This document shows, in pieces, positions 1 through 8,242 of a stretch of DNA of 64,000 nt. Source of the stretch: Ruminococcaceae bacterium YRB3002 (GTDB lineage: Bacteria > Bacillota > Clostridia > Saccharofermentanales > Saccharofermentanaceae). Position 1 is the first letter of the stretch, and the number at the start of each line of letters is the position of its first letter. The notes under the pieces were generated by a model. It worked only from the letters and a program-made list of their open reading frames with translations, was not told the DNA's origin and searched no databases. The position numbers and the translations under genes were made by a program. The DNA lies in the NCBI GenBank assembly GCA_900099715.1, contig FMTG01000003.1:1-64000 (forward strand), written 5' to 3'.

Positions 1-194
1 GGTTTAACAGAAGGCCCTTTCTTCTTCCGTTCCTGCTGAAGAAGATAAGTGTTATTAGGAACGAAGACGCCATCTACGTTCTTGCCTATATAGGTGCGTC
101 TATGTTCGCCGCGCTTCTTCTCCGGATTCCAATACGGCTCGTCGATATAGACATATTCTTGCCCTCTAATCTTCTGAACCTTGCGCTGAGCCAT
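1..194 (-). CDS. Transposase, N-terminal part (IS1634-like), runs off the window
   Basis: Reading the minus strand from the ATG at 194 gives MAQRKVQKIRGQEYVYIDEP, then a basic stretch, YIGKN and FVPNNTYLL, continuing past the window edge. This is the usual N-terminus of IS1634/IS4-superfamily DDE transposases, which open with a short DNA-binding segment. A Shine-Dalgarno GGAGGTG (minus strand, 201-207) and a promoter at 218-246 precede it. The catalytic DDE domain lies outside the window, so the family call rests on about 64 residues. An intact element cannot be shown. Confidence 0.7.
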   Translation of the reverse strand, partial: MAQRKVQKIRGQEYVYIDEPYWNPEKKRGEHRRTYIGKNVDGVFVPNNTYLLQQERKKKGPSVK

Positions 195-217
195 AAGTAT
201 CACCTCCACATAGATAT

Positions 218-246
218 AATGTATATCTATTGTAAAGGAATGTCAA
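218..246 (-). promoter_or_regulatory. Promoter of the transposase
   Basis: On the minus strand TTGACA (246-241) is followed after exactly 17 bases by TACATT (223-218). The ATG lies 24 bases past the -10 element with a Shine-Dalgarno in between. This is a near-consensus housekeeping promoter. Confidence 0.6.
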
Positions 247-307
247 CACTGCCTTGGACAAAGCAAATGCCCACGATACTGGCGTTTGCAGAGCTTTATC
301 AGTTATC

Positions 308-1840
308 TCATAGGTATAATTTCGCGGGAGCGCAGGCTGTATAGTTTTGGTCAGCTATGGAATATATGGTAACACTCGTTAGACTCTTTGGCAGAATCTC
401 ATAATTAAACGTCTTCGTGCCCGCATAGTTTCCTATACCTATTACTGTCATAGTTGCCGTACCAACGTTCAGGTTATTGGAATAGGACATCTCATAATCA
501 TATCCGCTCCTGAGGGTAATATCGCCATCCTTGACGGACATGATCGGTTCGATCACAGACCCAGTATATGTCCACGAATAAATCTGAGACAGTGTCACTC
601 CGCTTACGGACTTTGCCATAATAAAGAAGCTTGCCGTAGCAGTTCCTGAATAACTACCATTACCCGTTACAATTACTGTCGCCGTACCTGCTGCAACATT
701 ATTGCTATAAGCTACTGTATAGTCCGTATCTTTTGAGAGTATCTTGGATCCCGACGTTACGGTAACCTCCGGCATGATTGCAGAACCAGTATAAGTCTGA
801 TCGCTTATTGGCGATATCGTTAGTTTTGTGTTCGCCACGATGATAAATGTAGCCGTCTTCGTACCCTTGTAATTACCCTTACCAATTATGGTCACAGTAG
901 CAGTTCCTACATTTACGTTATTGGAGTATGCCAATGTATAGTCTGTGTCATTTGTCAGTGATTTCGATCCGTCCTTAACGGTAATAACAGGTGTAATTGG
1001 AGATCCCGTATAAGGTTGTGAAGCAATAGACGTTATCATCGCGCTGCTTATGGACTTCGCAGTGATGGTAAATGTTTTCGTTATTGTTCCAGAATAATCA
1101 CCTTTACATGTAACTGTAACGGTAGCTATGCCTACATCCACATTGTTAGAATAAGATACTGTGTAATCTGTTCCCAATGTGAGTTGCGTTCCATTGTATC
1201 TAACTGTCAGTGCAGGGCAAATAACTGAACCAGTGTATATTTGTCTTCCAATATCTGAAACTGTTAACCCGCTTGTATCAGGAACTATTTCAAATGTAGT
1301 GGTCTTCCTGCCGAAATAATTGCCCTTACCAATTATCGTAAGAGTTGCTGTTCCGACTTCAATATTGTTTTCATAGCTTACATCGTAGTCTATCCCCCAC
1401 ACGAGATGATGCTCATTTAACTGATCATAGACAATCGCTTCATATATTATACGCGAACCAGTATAATTAAATGGTCCAGCAGATGATATCAGTATATCAT
1501 CATCAAATTGGCGACTAACAATGTCAAATGGTATGCTTCTTGTTCCTGAATAATTGCCCTCTCCGCTAATGGTAATAGTTGCCTGTCCAACATCAACATT
1601 GTTTTCATAATCTACCCAATAGTCCTTGCCTTCTTCCAGAACATAAGAACCATCAAATATCGTAAGCGAAGGTTCTATACTACTTCCAGTGTATATTTGG
1701 GGAGATATTTCCCCACAAACCTCGCACGCTTCGATATCTAACGATTCATTATCAGCATATACTACCGTACCGATAGAGGCAATAAGGATGCAGAGAAGTA
1801 CAGTATATGCAACATTTGTTAGTCTCTTCATAAGTCTCAC
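308..1840 (-). CDS. Secreted Ig-like repeat protein, C-terminally truncated
   Basis: A signal peptide (about residues 1-29, hydrophobic core ending VVYA) is followed by six complete Ig-like repeats of about 75 residues. Each has the pattern YTGS..I.P...V, GTDY.V.YSNN, VGTATVT, GNY.GT. A seventh repeat begins IADQNYT and then changes abruptly to ACAPAKLYL and a stop. Repeats 5 and 6 closely match repeats 11 and 12 of the protein at 3115-8058, whose arrays end in cell-wall-binding repeats. This copy has lost that anchor and probably several Ig repeats. It also lacks the CAP domain of its neighbours. The break lies where the insertion sequence begins, so an IS-disrupted gene is likely. A secreted but unanchored product is possible. 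Confidence 0.8.
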   Translation of the reverse strand: MRLMKRLTNVAYTVLLCILIASIGTVVYADNESLDIEACEVCGEISPQIYTGSSIEPSLTIFDGSYVLEEGKDYWVDYENNVDVGQATITISGEGNYSGTRSIPFDIVSRQFDDDILISSAGPFNYTGSRIIYEAIVYDQLNEHHLVWGIDYDVSYENNIEVGTATLTIIGKGNYFGRKTTTFEIVPDTSGLTVSDIGRQIYTGSVICPALTVRYNGTQLTLGTDYTVSYSNNVDVGIATVTVTCKGDYSGTITKTFTITAKSISSAMITSIASQPYTGSPITPVITVKDGSKSLTNDTDYTLAYSNNVNVGTATVTIIGKGNYKGTKTATFIIVANTKLTISPISDQTYTGSAIMPEVTVTSGSKILSKDTDYTVAYSNNVAAGTATVIVTGNGSYSGTATASFFIMAKSVSGVTLSQIYSWTYTGSVIEPIMSVKDGDITLRSGYDYEMSYSNNLNVGTATMTVIGIGNYAGTKTFNYEILPKSLTSVTIYSIADQNYTACAPAKLYL

Positions 1841-1874
1841 CTACTATGCTACGTTTTTTAAAAACAGATAACTC

Positions 1875-2519
1875 TTACTGATGATGTTTTCTGAATCGAT
1901 AATCTCCCCATATTACAAAATCGATTACCTTTACTGGTGTAATATCTTTGTATTCTGGGAAAACTGTGTAAAACTCATTTAATGCTCTTTGTATGTAGAT
2001 TTTATAGTATTCAGATTCATTATTCAGAATTTCGCCATAAAAATCCTTTACTTGGTCATATACCCTTTCAGCAACCCCTATTCGAACATTATAATCACTT
2101 GACGAAGACGTAGATAATCCCAAAAGAGATCCTATCGACACATCATATATTGGAACTTCAGGGTCTATTGTTGCAGCCATTTTGCTGATAAAAGACAATT
2201 CCACCTTATGATTTCTGTCTTCTTGAGCAAATTGTACAAGAAGATTATTAACATCAACCGGCTTTGTTTTGTAACTCTCGTATGCATCTGCAAACAATTT
2301 AAAATAATGATTCACCCAATCTCTTTTGCGAAATACAATAGTGTAGTAATCGCAATAAGCAGATCTAAAACCATAGTCAGTAAAAGAAAACGGCTCTTTA
2401 GCTTTATTCATTATCCACCGATATTTCGGCAATGTTTCTGTTTCTTTGATTTCTATAAACGCATTTGCTATTTTTTGTTCCCATTCACACCAATCACCAA
2501 AAACGTAAGAGTAATCCAT
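1875..2519 (-). CDS. Hypothetical protein, 214 aa
   Basis: The start is placed at 2519 because GGAGGAAAG lies just upstream on the minus strand; a longer reading to 2615 would run through two hairpins. The protein is soluble, aromatic-rich and has no signal peptide or membrane segment. A central stretch, FISKMAATIDPEVPIYDVSI, resembles the K...P..PIYD pattern of helix-hairpin-helix/8-oxoguanine glycosylase-fold proteins, but this is a weak hint. No family is assigned. It stands alone between the truncated surface gene and the toxin cassette. Confidence 0.6.
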   Translation of the reverse strand: MDYSYVFGDWCEWEQKIANAFIEIKETETLPKYRWIMNKAKEPFSFTDYGFRSAYCDYYTIVFRKRDWVNHYFKLFADAYESYKTKPVDVNNLLVQFAQEDRNHKVELSFISKMAATIDPEVPIYDVSIGSLLGLSTSSSSDYNVRIGVAERVYDQVKDFYGEILNNESEYYKIYIQRALNEFYTVFPEYKDITPVKVIDFVIWGDYRFRKHHQ

Positions 2520-2549
2520 TACATCTTTCCTCCGGTTACTAAGAATCAT

Positions 2550-2600
2550 TAATACACTGCAAGTAAAGCAGTGTATTAACTGATATTCGTAGAATATCAG
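2550..2600. other. Two adjacent perfect hairpins upstream of the 1875-2519 gene
   Basis: TAATACACTGC (2550-2560) pairs with GCAGTGTATTA (2568-2578), and CTGATATTC (2580-2588) pairs with GAATATCAG (2592-2600). They lie 31-81 bases upstream of the start codon at 2519, within its probable leader. No U-run follows on either strand, so they look more like operators or leader structures than terminators. Confidence 0.5.
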
Positions 2601-2784
2601 CGATTTTACATACAATTAACAATGTCGCAACAAACAAGAAAAAAAACAAGTTTCATCAAAAATCATTGCACATTGTAAGTCATAGCAGGCACTAGCATAG
2701 TCTGCCTAATGGGCGGTTTACCTTCTGAGTACTTTACTCACATCCCGGAACTTCCGGGAGAGTCTGGGAAAGGAGGATGCTAAT

Positions 2785-2901
2785 ATGACTGCATATGAGA
2801 TATTGTCAATCGGAATAGGGATTATTTCTTTGATCATAGCTTCTGTTGCTTTGTTGTTGAAGCTGTTTGCGTTCCTGGATTTCAGGTATAAGTGCAAATA
2901 A
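2785..2901 (+). CDS. Small hydrophobic peptide, type I toxin (holin-like) candidate
   Basis: This 38-codon frame starts MTAYEILSIGIGIISLIIA and ends DFRYKCK. A short polar N-terminus, one membrane helix (about residues 6-31) and a basic tail match the 'putative holin-like toxin' peptides of Firmicutes type I systems such as TxpA relatives. AGGAGG (2771-2776) stands 8 bases before the ATG. The gene lies inside long inverted repeats, and a convergent promoter and shared hairpin downstream suggest an antisense antitoxin RNA. The family resemblance is by eye and toxicity is inferred. Confidence 0.6.
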   Translation: MTAYEILSIGIGIISLIIASVALLLKLFAFLDFRYKCK

Positions 2902-2992
2902 CAAACCCACCCATTATGGATTGAGGAACCTGATGGGTGGGTTCTAATACCTAACTCAGAAGGCAACCGTCCTTGCAGACTATGCCCTTCTT
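2900..2992 (-). ncRNA. Candidate antisense RNA (antitoxin) to the small peptide gene
   Basis: A minus-strand promoter (TTTACG, 17 bases, TAGAAT; 3027-2999) would start an RNA near 2992. It would run back across the 3' end of the peptide gene and stop at the hairpin AACCCACCCAT/ATGGGTGGGTT (2904-2943), which on this strand is followed by TTTGTTATTT. That gives an RNA of roughly 90-100 bases overlapping the 3' region of the toxin mRNA, as RatA does to TxpA. The RNA is inferred from these signals alone. Confidence 0.45.
2904..2943 (-). terminator. Hairpin terminator of the antisense RNA
   Basis: A perfect 11-bp stem with an 18-base loop. The U-rich tail is on the minus-strand side only (bases below 2904). 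On the plus strand it could still stabilise the toxin mRNA 3' region. Confidence 0.55.
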
Positions 2993-2998
2993 ATGCAC

Positions 2999-3027
2999 AT
3001 TCTAACATCTGTACCCAGGTGCGTAAA
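2999..3027 (-). promoter_or_regulatory. Promoter for the antisense RNA
   Basis: On the minus strand TTTACG (3027-3022) and TAGAAT (3004-2999) are separated by 17 bases. The -10 matches consensus at five of six positions and the -35 at four of six. Confidence 0.4.
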
Positions 3028-3053
3028 CGCAATTACTTGTACTGACTCCCTGT

Positions 3054-3083
3054 AATAAAGACCGCGCCATTTCTGACGCGGTC
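3054..3083 (-). terminator. Rho-independent terminator of the 1647-aa surface protein gene
   Basis: On the minus strand GACCGCG, a short loop and CGCGGTC (3083-3060) are followed by TTTATT. An identical stem-loop ends the neighbouring paralogue at 8188-8211. Confidence 0.8.
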
Positions 3084-3114
3084 CGCTGTTAACTATTGAG
3101 CTTTCTCAACCGAT

Positions 3115-6100
3115 TTACGGATTCAGACACACACCATCTGCATCAAACTTGTATGTCTTTCCGTCGATCTTGACACTGGTGGATCTTGCCATCGCACCGC
3201 TGGTGCCGAACCAGTACCAGTCACCGTCGATCTTGAGCCACTTGGTTGCCATTGCACCACTGCTCTTCAGGTAATACATGCTGCCGCCGATCTCCTGGAA
3301 TCCGGTGAGCATCTTACCTTCTGCATCGAAGTAATACCAGACCTTGCTGATCTGCTGCCAGCCTGTCTTCATGGCGCCGGAAGAGGCGAAGTAATACCAG
3401 ACACCATCGACCTGCTGCCAGCCTGTCTTCATAGCGCCGGAAGATGCGAAGTAATACCAGACGCCTCCGATCTCCTGGAATCCGGTGAGCATCTTTCCTT
3501 CTGCGTCGAAGTAATACCAGACCTTGCTGATCTGCTGCCAGCCTGTCTTCATGGCGCCTGAAGAGGCGAAGTAGTACCAGACACCGTCAACTTTCTGCCA
3601 ACCGGTCATCATTACTCCGCTCGCGTTCATGTAATACCACGTATCCTTGACCTTGGCAAAACCTGTAACCTTGCGGCCGTAGTTATCGTACAGATACCAC
3701 TTGCCTGACACCTGCTTCCAGGTGTATGTAAGAACCTCAGAATCGGGATCAGGATTGGATGCAGGAACGATCTTAAACGTAGCATACTTCGTACCTGAGT
3801 AGTTCCCCTTACCCTTAACAGTAACAGTAGCCGTTCCAACATTTACATTGTTTGAATAGGACACAGTATAATCAGTATCCTTCACCAGAGTCACAGATCC
3901 GTCCTTTACAGTAACTGCAGGTTTAATCGCAGAACCGGTATACTTCTGATCGGCAATGGAAGATATCGTTGCCCCACTTATAGACTTTGCAGCTATTACA
4001 AATGTCACAGATTCTGAACCTGAATAGTTCCCCTTACCAGTTACTGTAACTGTAGCCGTTCCGGCATTCACGTTGTTGGAATATGACACAGTATAATCCG
4101 TACCATTCACCAGAGTCTTTGATCCGTCCTTAACAGTAACAACAGGCTTGATTGCAGAACCGGTATATGTCTGATCGTCTATAGGCGATACCGTGAACCC
4201 TGAGGCGACCGTAACGATAGAGAAATACACCGTCCTTGTGCCTGTGTAGTTTCCCTTACCTGTAACAGTAACAGTAGCCGTTCCAACGTTCACATTATTA
4301 GAGTAAGAGACTGAATAATCTGTACCCTTAACCAGTAACCTGGATCCATCCTTAACTGTCACAGCAGGCTTGATTGCAGAACCAGTATATGTCTGATCTG
4401 CAATGGGTGATATTGTGACACCTGTCAGTGTCTTTGCCAGGATCTGGAAATCCACAGACTTTGTGCCCGTGTAGTTGCCTATACCTGTTACTGTCAGAGT
4501 AGCCGTACCCACATTAATGTTATTGGTGTAAGAGACCTCATAATCCTTTCCGCTCTGGATAGTTATATTTCCATCCTTGACCGACACGAAAGGTGTGATC
4601 TCAGAACCCGTATATGTCAATGAATCAACCTGCGACAATGTCAGTCCGCTTACAGACTTCGCTACGATGTAGAAGTTAGCCGTCGCTGTTCCTGAATAAC
4701 TGCCCTTACCCGTAACAGTTACTGTCGCTGTACCGACATACACATTGTTTGAATAAGCTACTGTGTAATCAGTATCCTTTACGAGCGTCTTGGATCCCGA
4801 CTTAACAGTAACAGCAGGCTTGACAGCATAACCCGTATAAGTCTGATCGCTTATGGGCGATATCGTGAGACCTGTCGTGTTCGCCACGATTGTAAATGTC
4901 CCTGACTTCGTGCCTGTGTAGTTACCCTTGCCTGTAATTGTCACAGTCGCCGTTCCGACATTCACATTGTTGGAATAAGCAACAGTGTAATCTGTGCCCT
5001 TGGCCAGAGTCTTCGAACCATCTTTGACAGTGATAACCGGAGTGATCGCAGAACCTGTATATGCCTGTGCCGAAATAGCCGCGATCGTCACTCCGCTTAT
5101 GGTCTTTGCCGATATCGCGAAAGTAGTGCTCTTTGTTCCAGTGTAGTTCCCCTTTCCTGTAACTGTCACAGTCGCCGTTCCGGCATTGGTATTTCCGGAA
5201 TATGAGACAGTGTAGTCTGTGCCCTTTGTCAATGTCTTGGAGCCATCTTTGACAGTTACAGCAGGTGTGATAGCAGAACCTGAATAAGTCTGGTCAGCGA
5301 CGGAAGACAGCGTAACACCGCTTATCGGCTTTGCATTGATGGTAAACGTTGCCGTCGCCGTTCCGGAATAATTGCCCTTACCGGTAACAGTTACAGTCGC
5401 CGTTCCGGCATCAGTATTGTCGTAGTAAGCAACTGTATAATCCGTACCTGACGTAAGCGTCTTTGTTCCGCACTTTACGGTAACAGCAGGCTTGATCGCA
5501 GAACCCGTGAAAGTCTGTGCAGCGATCGAGGAGATCGTCAGACTGGAAGTGTTTGCCACGATGCTGAATGTCGCTGTCTTTGTGCCCGCGTAAGTTCCCC
5601 TTCCGGTTACGGTTACAGTTGCAGTTCCCACATTAACATTGTCGGCATAAGATACTGTATAGTCTGTACCGGATGTCAGAGTATTTCCGTTGTACTTAAC
5701 AGTAACTGCCGGCTTGATCGCAGAACCCGTATAAGTCTGTGCAGGAATAGCATTGATCGTTGCATCAGCAATAGATCTTCCGACGATACTGAAGTAAATG
5801 GTCTTTGAGTTGCAGTAGCGGCCGGTACCGATAATAACAGCATACGCATTATTCCCGACACTGGTATTTCTGTAATACGTAACCGAATAATCGGTTCCTT
5901 CCACAAGTGTCTTATTCCCGTCCTTGATGACTATCGCAGGGGTAATCGCAGAACCTGTATATACCTGATCAGGGATATCCGTAAACGTCAGTGCCGCGAT
6001 ACTCTTGCGGCTTATCGTGAAGTACTTATTAGCCGTTCCACTGAGTATCGAACTAATGCCCGTGATAACAGCCTTAGCCTGACCAGGCTCAACGTTATCG

Positions 6101-8058
6101 GAATATTCAACAGTAAAGTCAGTTCCCTCAACAAATTTCAGGTCGCCGTACTTCAGCGTAAAATCAGGAATGACAGCAGAACCCGTGTAAGTACATGTAC
6201 CGTTAAGGGTAAATGTAGTCTGTGATGCACTGACCGGATTGATGTTGAACGTAATACTCCTCGTGCCGGTGAAGTGACTGCCCTTGCCGGTAAGTGTAAT
6301 CGTCGCTGTACCAACATATGTATTGTCGGAGTATGCAACCGTATAATCAGTTCCTTCCACCAGTGTATAGGAACCGCAGGTAAGAGTAAGTGCCGTCTGC
6401 GATATCGGGGACCCGGTATAAGTTTTGTTATAGTATCCACTGACATAGACATTCGTCATCTGTCTGGGCACGATCTTAAAGCTCACGGTCTTCGTGCCGG
6501 TATAGTTACCCTTGAACGTAATCTTGGCAGAAGCCGTACCGGGTTCGATATTGTTGGAAAATACGACGTCATAATCCGTACCGTTAGCCAGATATCTGGT
6601 CCCGTTTTTTATATTAATACCGGGAGTGATCTCGCTGCCCGAATACTGCTGGTCAGCGATCGTGTCAACCGTCAGATTGGCAGCAGTCTGCGTAACTATC
6701 TTGAATGTTGACGTCAACGTACCTTCAAATCCGGTCAGACCGGTTATCGTGACCGTTGCGGTTCCGACAGCAGTATTATCAGTACAACTTACTGTGTAGT
6801 GAGTACCTTTCCTGAGTTCGGCACCTTTGTAAGTCAGTGTAACCGCCGGCGTTATGGCATTACCCGTGTAAGATGCGTCCGGGATCGCCGAGAGCGTACA
6901 GTCGCTCAGCTGGGACTTTACGATCTCAAAATAAATATATTTGGTACCAGAGAAGTTACCAAGTCCCTTGACGTATGCAAAAGCCTGATTGGTAACATAA
7001 GTGGCATTACCGTATCTCTGGATCTCATAATCAGTACCCTCTACAAGAGTCTGACCGTTATACTTGATCACCGGCTTGGGCGATACTCCGTTCACCTCAT
7101 ATGAGCATGTGTCTATGGTGGCTGTTACATCTGAACCGCCGATCGATACCGATGAGACGCTCACATTCATGGTGCCGGAGTATGACTTGCCTCCATATGT
7201 GGCACTGTATGTAAGGGTACAGCTGCCGGCACCTACTGCCTTCACGGTGGTATTGTTCTGAATAACAAGCTTGGAAGTATCACTTGATGTCCACTTAACA
7301 TTCGTAAGATCGCTGCCGGGAACAACAGCACCGCCTGATCCCCACGTTGAAGATGTGGAGTACCGGCCTATTATCTGCGGCAGATCCTTACTTGTTCCAT
7401 AAGCGATACTGCTGATCCTTGAATCCGTAGACAGTTTGAACGTTGCCGAATCAACGTCCATCCTGATTGTTCCAGTCCTTGTGCCTGTGATTGCCGTTGT
7501 AGCAGCTGCGCCGCTGTTGGCCTCGCCGAATTCCTGTACCCAGTAATGATAGCCATTATATACAACATGTCCTATACCAATAGCTGTATATCTGGTACTG
7601 AGCATAGCTCTTCTGTGACCCTGACCGGCATACATATCATCATTCTCCTGCCACTGCTCGAAAGTAGCTGCTGCAGTAGAATAACCGGCGGCGATATTCT
7701 CGCCCCAGGATCGGGTTCCATTATACGTGCATGTAAAACAATCCGATCCATCCGTTCTCGTATGAGAAAAACTCACAGCGACCTCATACGCCCTCTGAAG
7801 CGCGATCTGCTCCAGATTGTAATCGTATGTGTAAGTAGAGAGCTTGCCGCACATATACTTGGTGGTATCATCCGATTTCCAGTACCAGGCATCGCCGCTC
7901 TGCCTCCACTCATTTATCAGAGGAAGCATATCTCTGGCCTCCTGCTGATCGACAGTATATGTCATACTGAAAGACTTGATAGTGCTGGCCGACACCGTAT
8001 TCGAGAACAGTGCAACAACGAGCACAACAATAAACAGAGAACGAAGTTTACGCATCAT
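3115..8058 (-). CDS. Surface protein: CAP domain, Ig-like repeats, cell-wall-binding repeats (1647 aa)
   Basis: The order is: signal peptide (residues 1-25), CAP/SCP domain (about 35-190; FSHTRTDGS, GENIAAG, QGHRRAML), a Big_2-like Ig domain (about 225-300; KWTSSDTSKLVIQN), fifteen Ig-like repeats of about 75 residues, and about ten choline/glucan-type cell-wall-binding repeats of 20 residues (VWYYFASSGAMKTGWQ). The start is set at the ATG of MMRKLRS, preceded by GTGGGGGTG, rather than an upstream GTG. The C-terminal repeats should hold the protein on wall polymers while the Ig stalk displays the CAP domain. CAP function in bacteria is variable (adhesion, protease-like or lipid binding), so the activity is unknown. 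It has its own terminator and a paralogue immediately upstream. Confidence 0.9.
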   Translation of the reverse strand: MMRKLRSLFIVVLVVALFSNTVSASTIKSFSMTYTVDQQEARDMLPLINEWRQSGDAWYWKSDDTTKYMCGKLSTYTYDYNLEQIALQRAYEVAVSFSHTRTDGSDCFTCTYNGTRSWGENIAAGYSTAAATFEQWQENDDMYAGQGHRRAMLSTRYTAIGIGHVVYNGYHYWVQEFGEANSGAAATTAITGTRTGTIRMDVDSATFKLSTDSRISSIAYGTSKDLPQIIGRYSTSSTWGSGGAVVPGSDLTNVKWTSSDTSKLVIQNNTTVKAVGAGSCTLTYSATYGGKSYSGTMNVSVSSVSIGGSDVTATIDTCSYEVNGVSPKPVIKYNGQTLVEGTDYEIQRYGNATYVTNQAFAYVKGLGNFSGTKYIYFEIVKSQLSDCTLSAIPDASYTGNAITPAVTLTYKGAELRKGTHYTVSCTDNTAVGTATVTITGLTGFEGTLTSTFKIVTQTAANLTVDTIADQQYSGSEITPGINIKNGTRYLANGTDYDVVFSNNIEPGTASAKITFKGNYTGTKTVSFKIVPRQMTNVYVSGYYNKTYTGSPISQTALTLTCGSYTLVEGTDYTVAYSDNTYVGTATITLTGKGSHFTGTRSITFNINPVSASQTTFTLNGTCTYTGSAVIPDFTLKYGDLKFVEGTDFTVEYSDNVEPGQAKAVITGISSILSGTANKYFTISRKSIAALTFTDIPDQVYTGSAITPAIVIKDGNKTLVEGTDYSVTYYRNTSVGNNAYAVIIGTGRYCNSKTIYFSIVGRSIADATINAIPAQTYTGSAIKPAVTVKYNGNTLTSGTDYTVSYADNVNVGTATVTVTGRGTYAGTKTATFSIVANTSSLTISSIAAQTFTGSAIKPAVTVKCGTKTLTSGTDYTVAYYDNTDAGTATVTVTGKGNYSGTATATFTINAKPISGVTLSSVADQTYSGSAITPAVTVKDGSKTLTKGTDYTVSYSGNTNAGTATVTVTGKGNYTGTKSTTFAISAKTISGVTIAAISAQAYTGSAITPVITVKDGSKTLAKGTDYTVAYSNNVNVGTATVTITGKGNYTGTKSGTFTIVANTTGLTISPISDQTYTGYAVKPAVTVKSGSKTLVKDTDYTVAYSNNVYVGTATVTVTGKGSYSGTATANFYIVAKSVSGLTLSQVDSLTYTGSEITPFVSVKDGNITIQSGKDYEVSYTNNINVGTATLTVTGIGNYTGTKSVDFQILAKTLTGVTISPIADQTYTGSAIKPAVTVKDGSRLLVKGTDYSVSYSNNVNVGTATVTVTGKGNYTGTRTVYFSIVTVASGFTVSPIDDQTYTGSAIKPVVTVKDGSKTLVNGTDYTVSYSNNVNAGTATVTVTGKGNYSGSESVTFVIAAKSISGATISSIADQKYTGSAIKPAVTVKDGSVTLVKDTDYTVSYSNNVNVGTATVTVKGKGNYSGTKYATFKIVPASNPDPDSEVLTYTWKQVSGKWYLYDNYGRKVTGFAKVKDTWYYMNASGVMMTGWQKVDGVWYYFASSGAMKTGWQQISKVWYYFDAEGKMLTGFQEIGGVWYYFASSGAMKTGWQQVDGVWYYFASSGAMKTGWQQISKVWYYFDAEGKMLTGFQEIGGSMYYLKSSGAMATKWLKIDGDWYWFGTSGAMARSTSVKIDGKTYKFDADGVCLNP

Positions 8059-8112
8059 AGTAAACACCCCCACTTTATCAATACAAATTGCTTAATACTA
8101 TTATGGTACACT

Positions 8113-8187
8113 TCAGGCAGTTTTTCTACCCAAAGAGGCACTGTTTTTACCTGATTTTCGATATAAGGTGACATACATGGCGACAAA
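8113..8187 (-). pseudogene. Duplicated 3' end of the MATE transporter gene
   Basis: Read on the minus strand this encodes VAMYVTLYRKSGKNSASLG and then RKTA and a stop. That matches the C-terminus of the MATE protein encoded at 11039-12433 except for three substitutions. It has no start and no upstream MATE sequence, so it is a leftover of the tandem duplication. Its tail forms the upstream region of the 3115-8058 gene. Confidence 0.85.
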
Positions 8188-8211
8188 GACCGCGCCATTT
8201 CTGACGCGGTC
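8185..8211 (-). terminator. Terminator of the 913-aa surface protein gene
   Basis: The stem-loop is the same as at 3060-3083, but the U-tract is cut after TTT because the duplication joint follows. Termination may therefore be weaker than in the other copy. Confidence 0.65.
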
Positions 8212-8242
8212 CGATGTTTACAATTAATCTGTTATCAAATAC

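Larger units (their letters stand above)
1..336 (-). mobile_element. Insertion sequence, promoter-proximal end only
   Basis: The transposase start, its promoter and about 140 bases of leader sit directly against the place where the surface-protein gene at 308-1840 loses its repeat pattern (around 336-340). The simplest reading is that 336 is close to the terminus of an IS that inserted into that gene. The other end and any target-site duplication are outside the window, so this boundary is inferred. Confidence 0.5.
2695..2985. repeat. Nested long inverted repeats enclosing a small toxin-like gene
   Basis: The outer arms GCATAGTCTGC (2695-2705) and GCAGACTATGC (2975-2985) are perfect complements. 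The inner arms CCTTCTGAGT (2721-2730) and ACTCAGAAGG (2954-2963) are also perfect, with further pairing CGGTT/AACCG outside them. The dyads share a centre near 2840, inside the small reading frame. This fits either 5'-3' end pairing of a toxin mRNA or terminal inverted repeats of a 291-bp cassette. Confidence 0.7.

Noticed and set aside
2718-2966. An 82-aa minus-strand frame over the toxin-like gene
   Set aside because: Its composition follows from the complement of the small peptide and the hairpins, with no start signal. The strand is better explained by an antisense RNA.
3780-6480. Regularly spaced near-identical DNA segments resembling a CRISPR array
   Set aside because: The period is about 225 bases and the frame stays open throughout; these are Ig-repeat codons, not repeats with spacers. 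No cas genes are present.
5676-7568. Several 65-145 aa reading frames on both strands inside the surface-protein gene
   Set aside because: They run through Ig-repeat coding sequence in other frames, recur at equivalent places in the paralogue, and lack ribosome binding sites. They are products of repetitive codon patterns.
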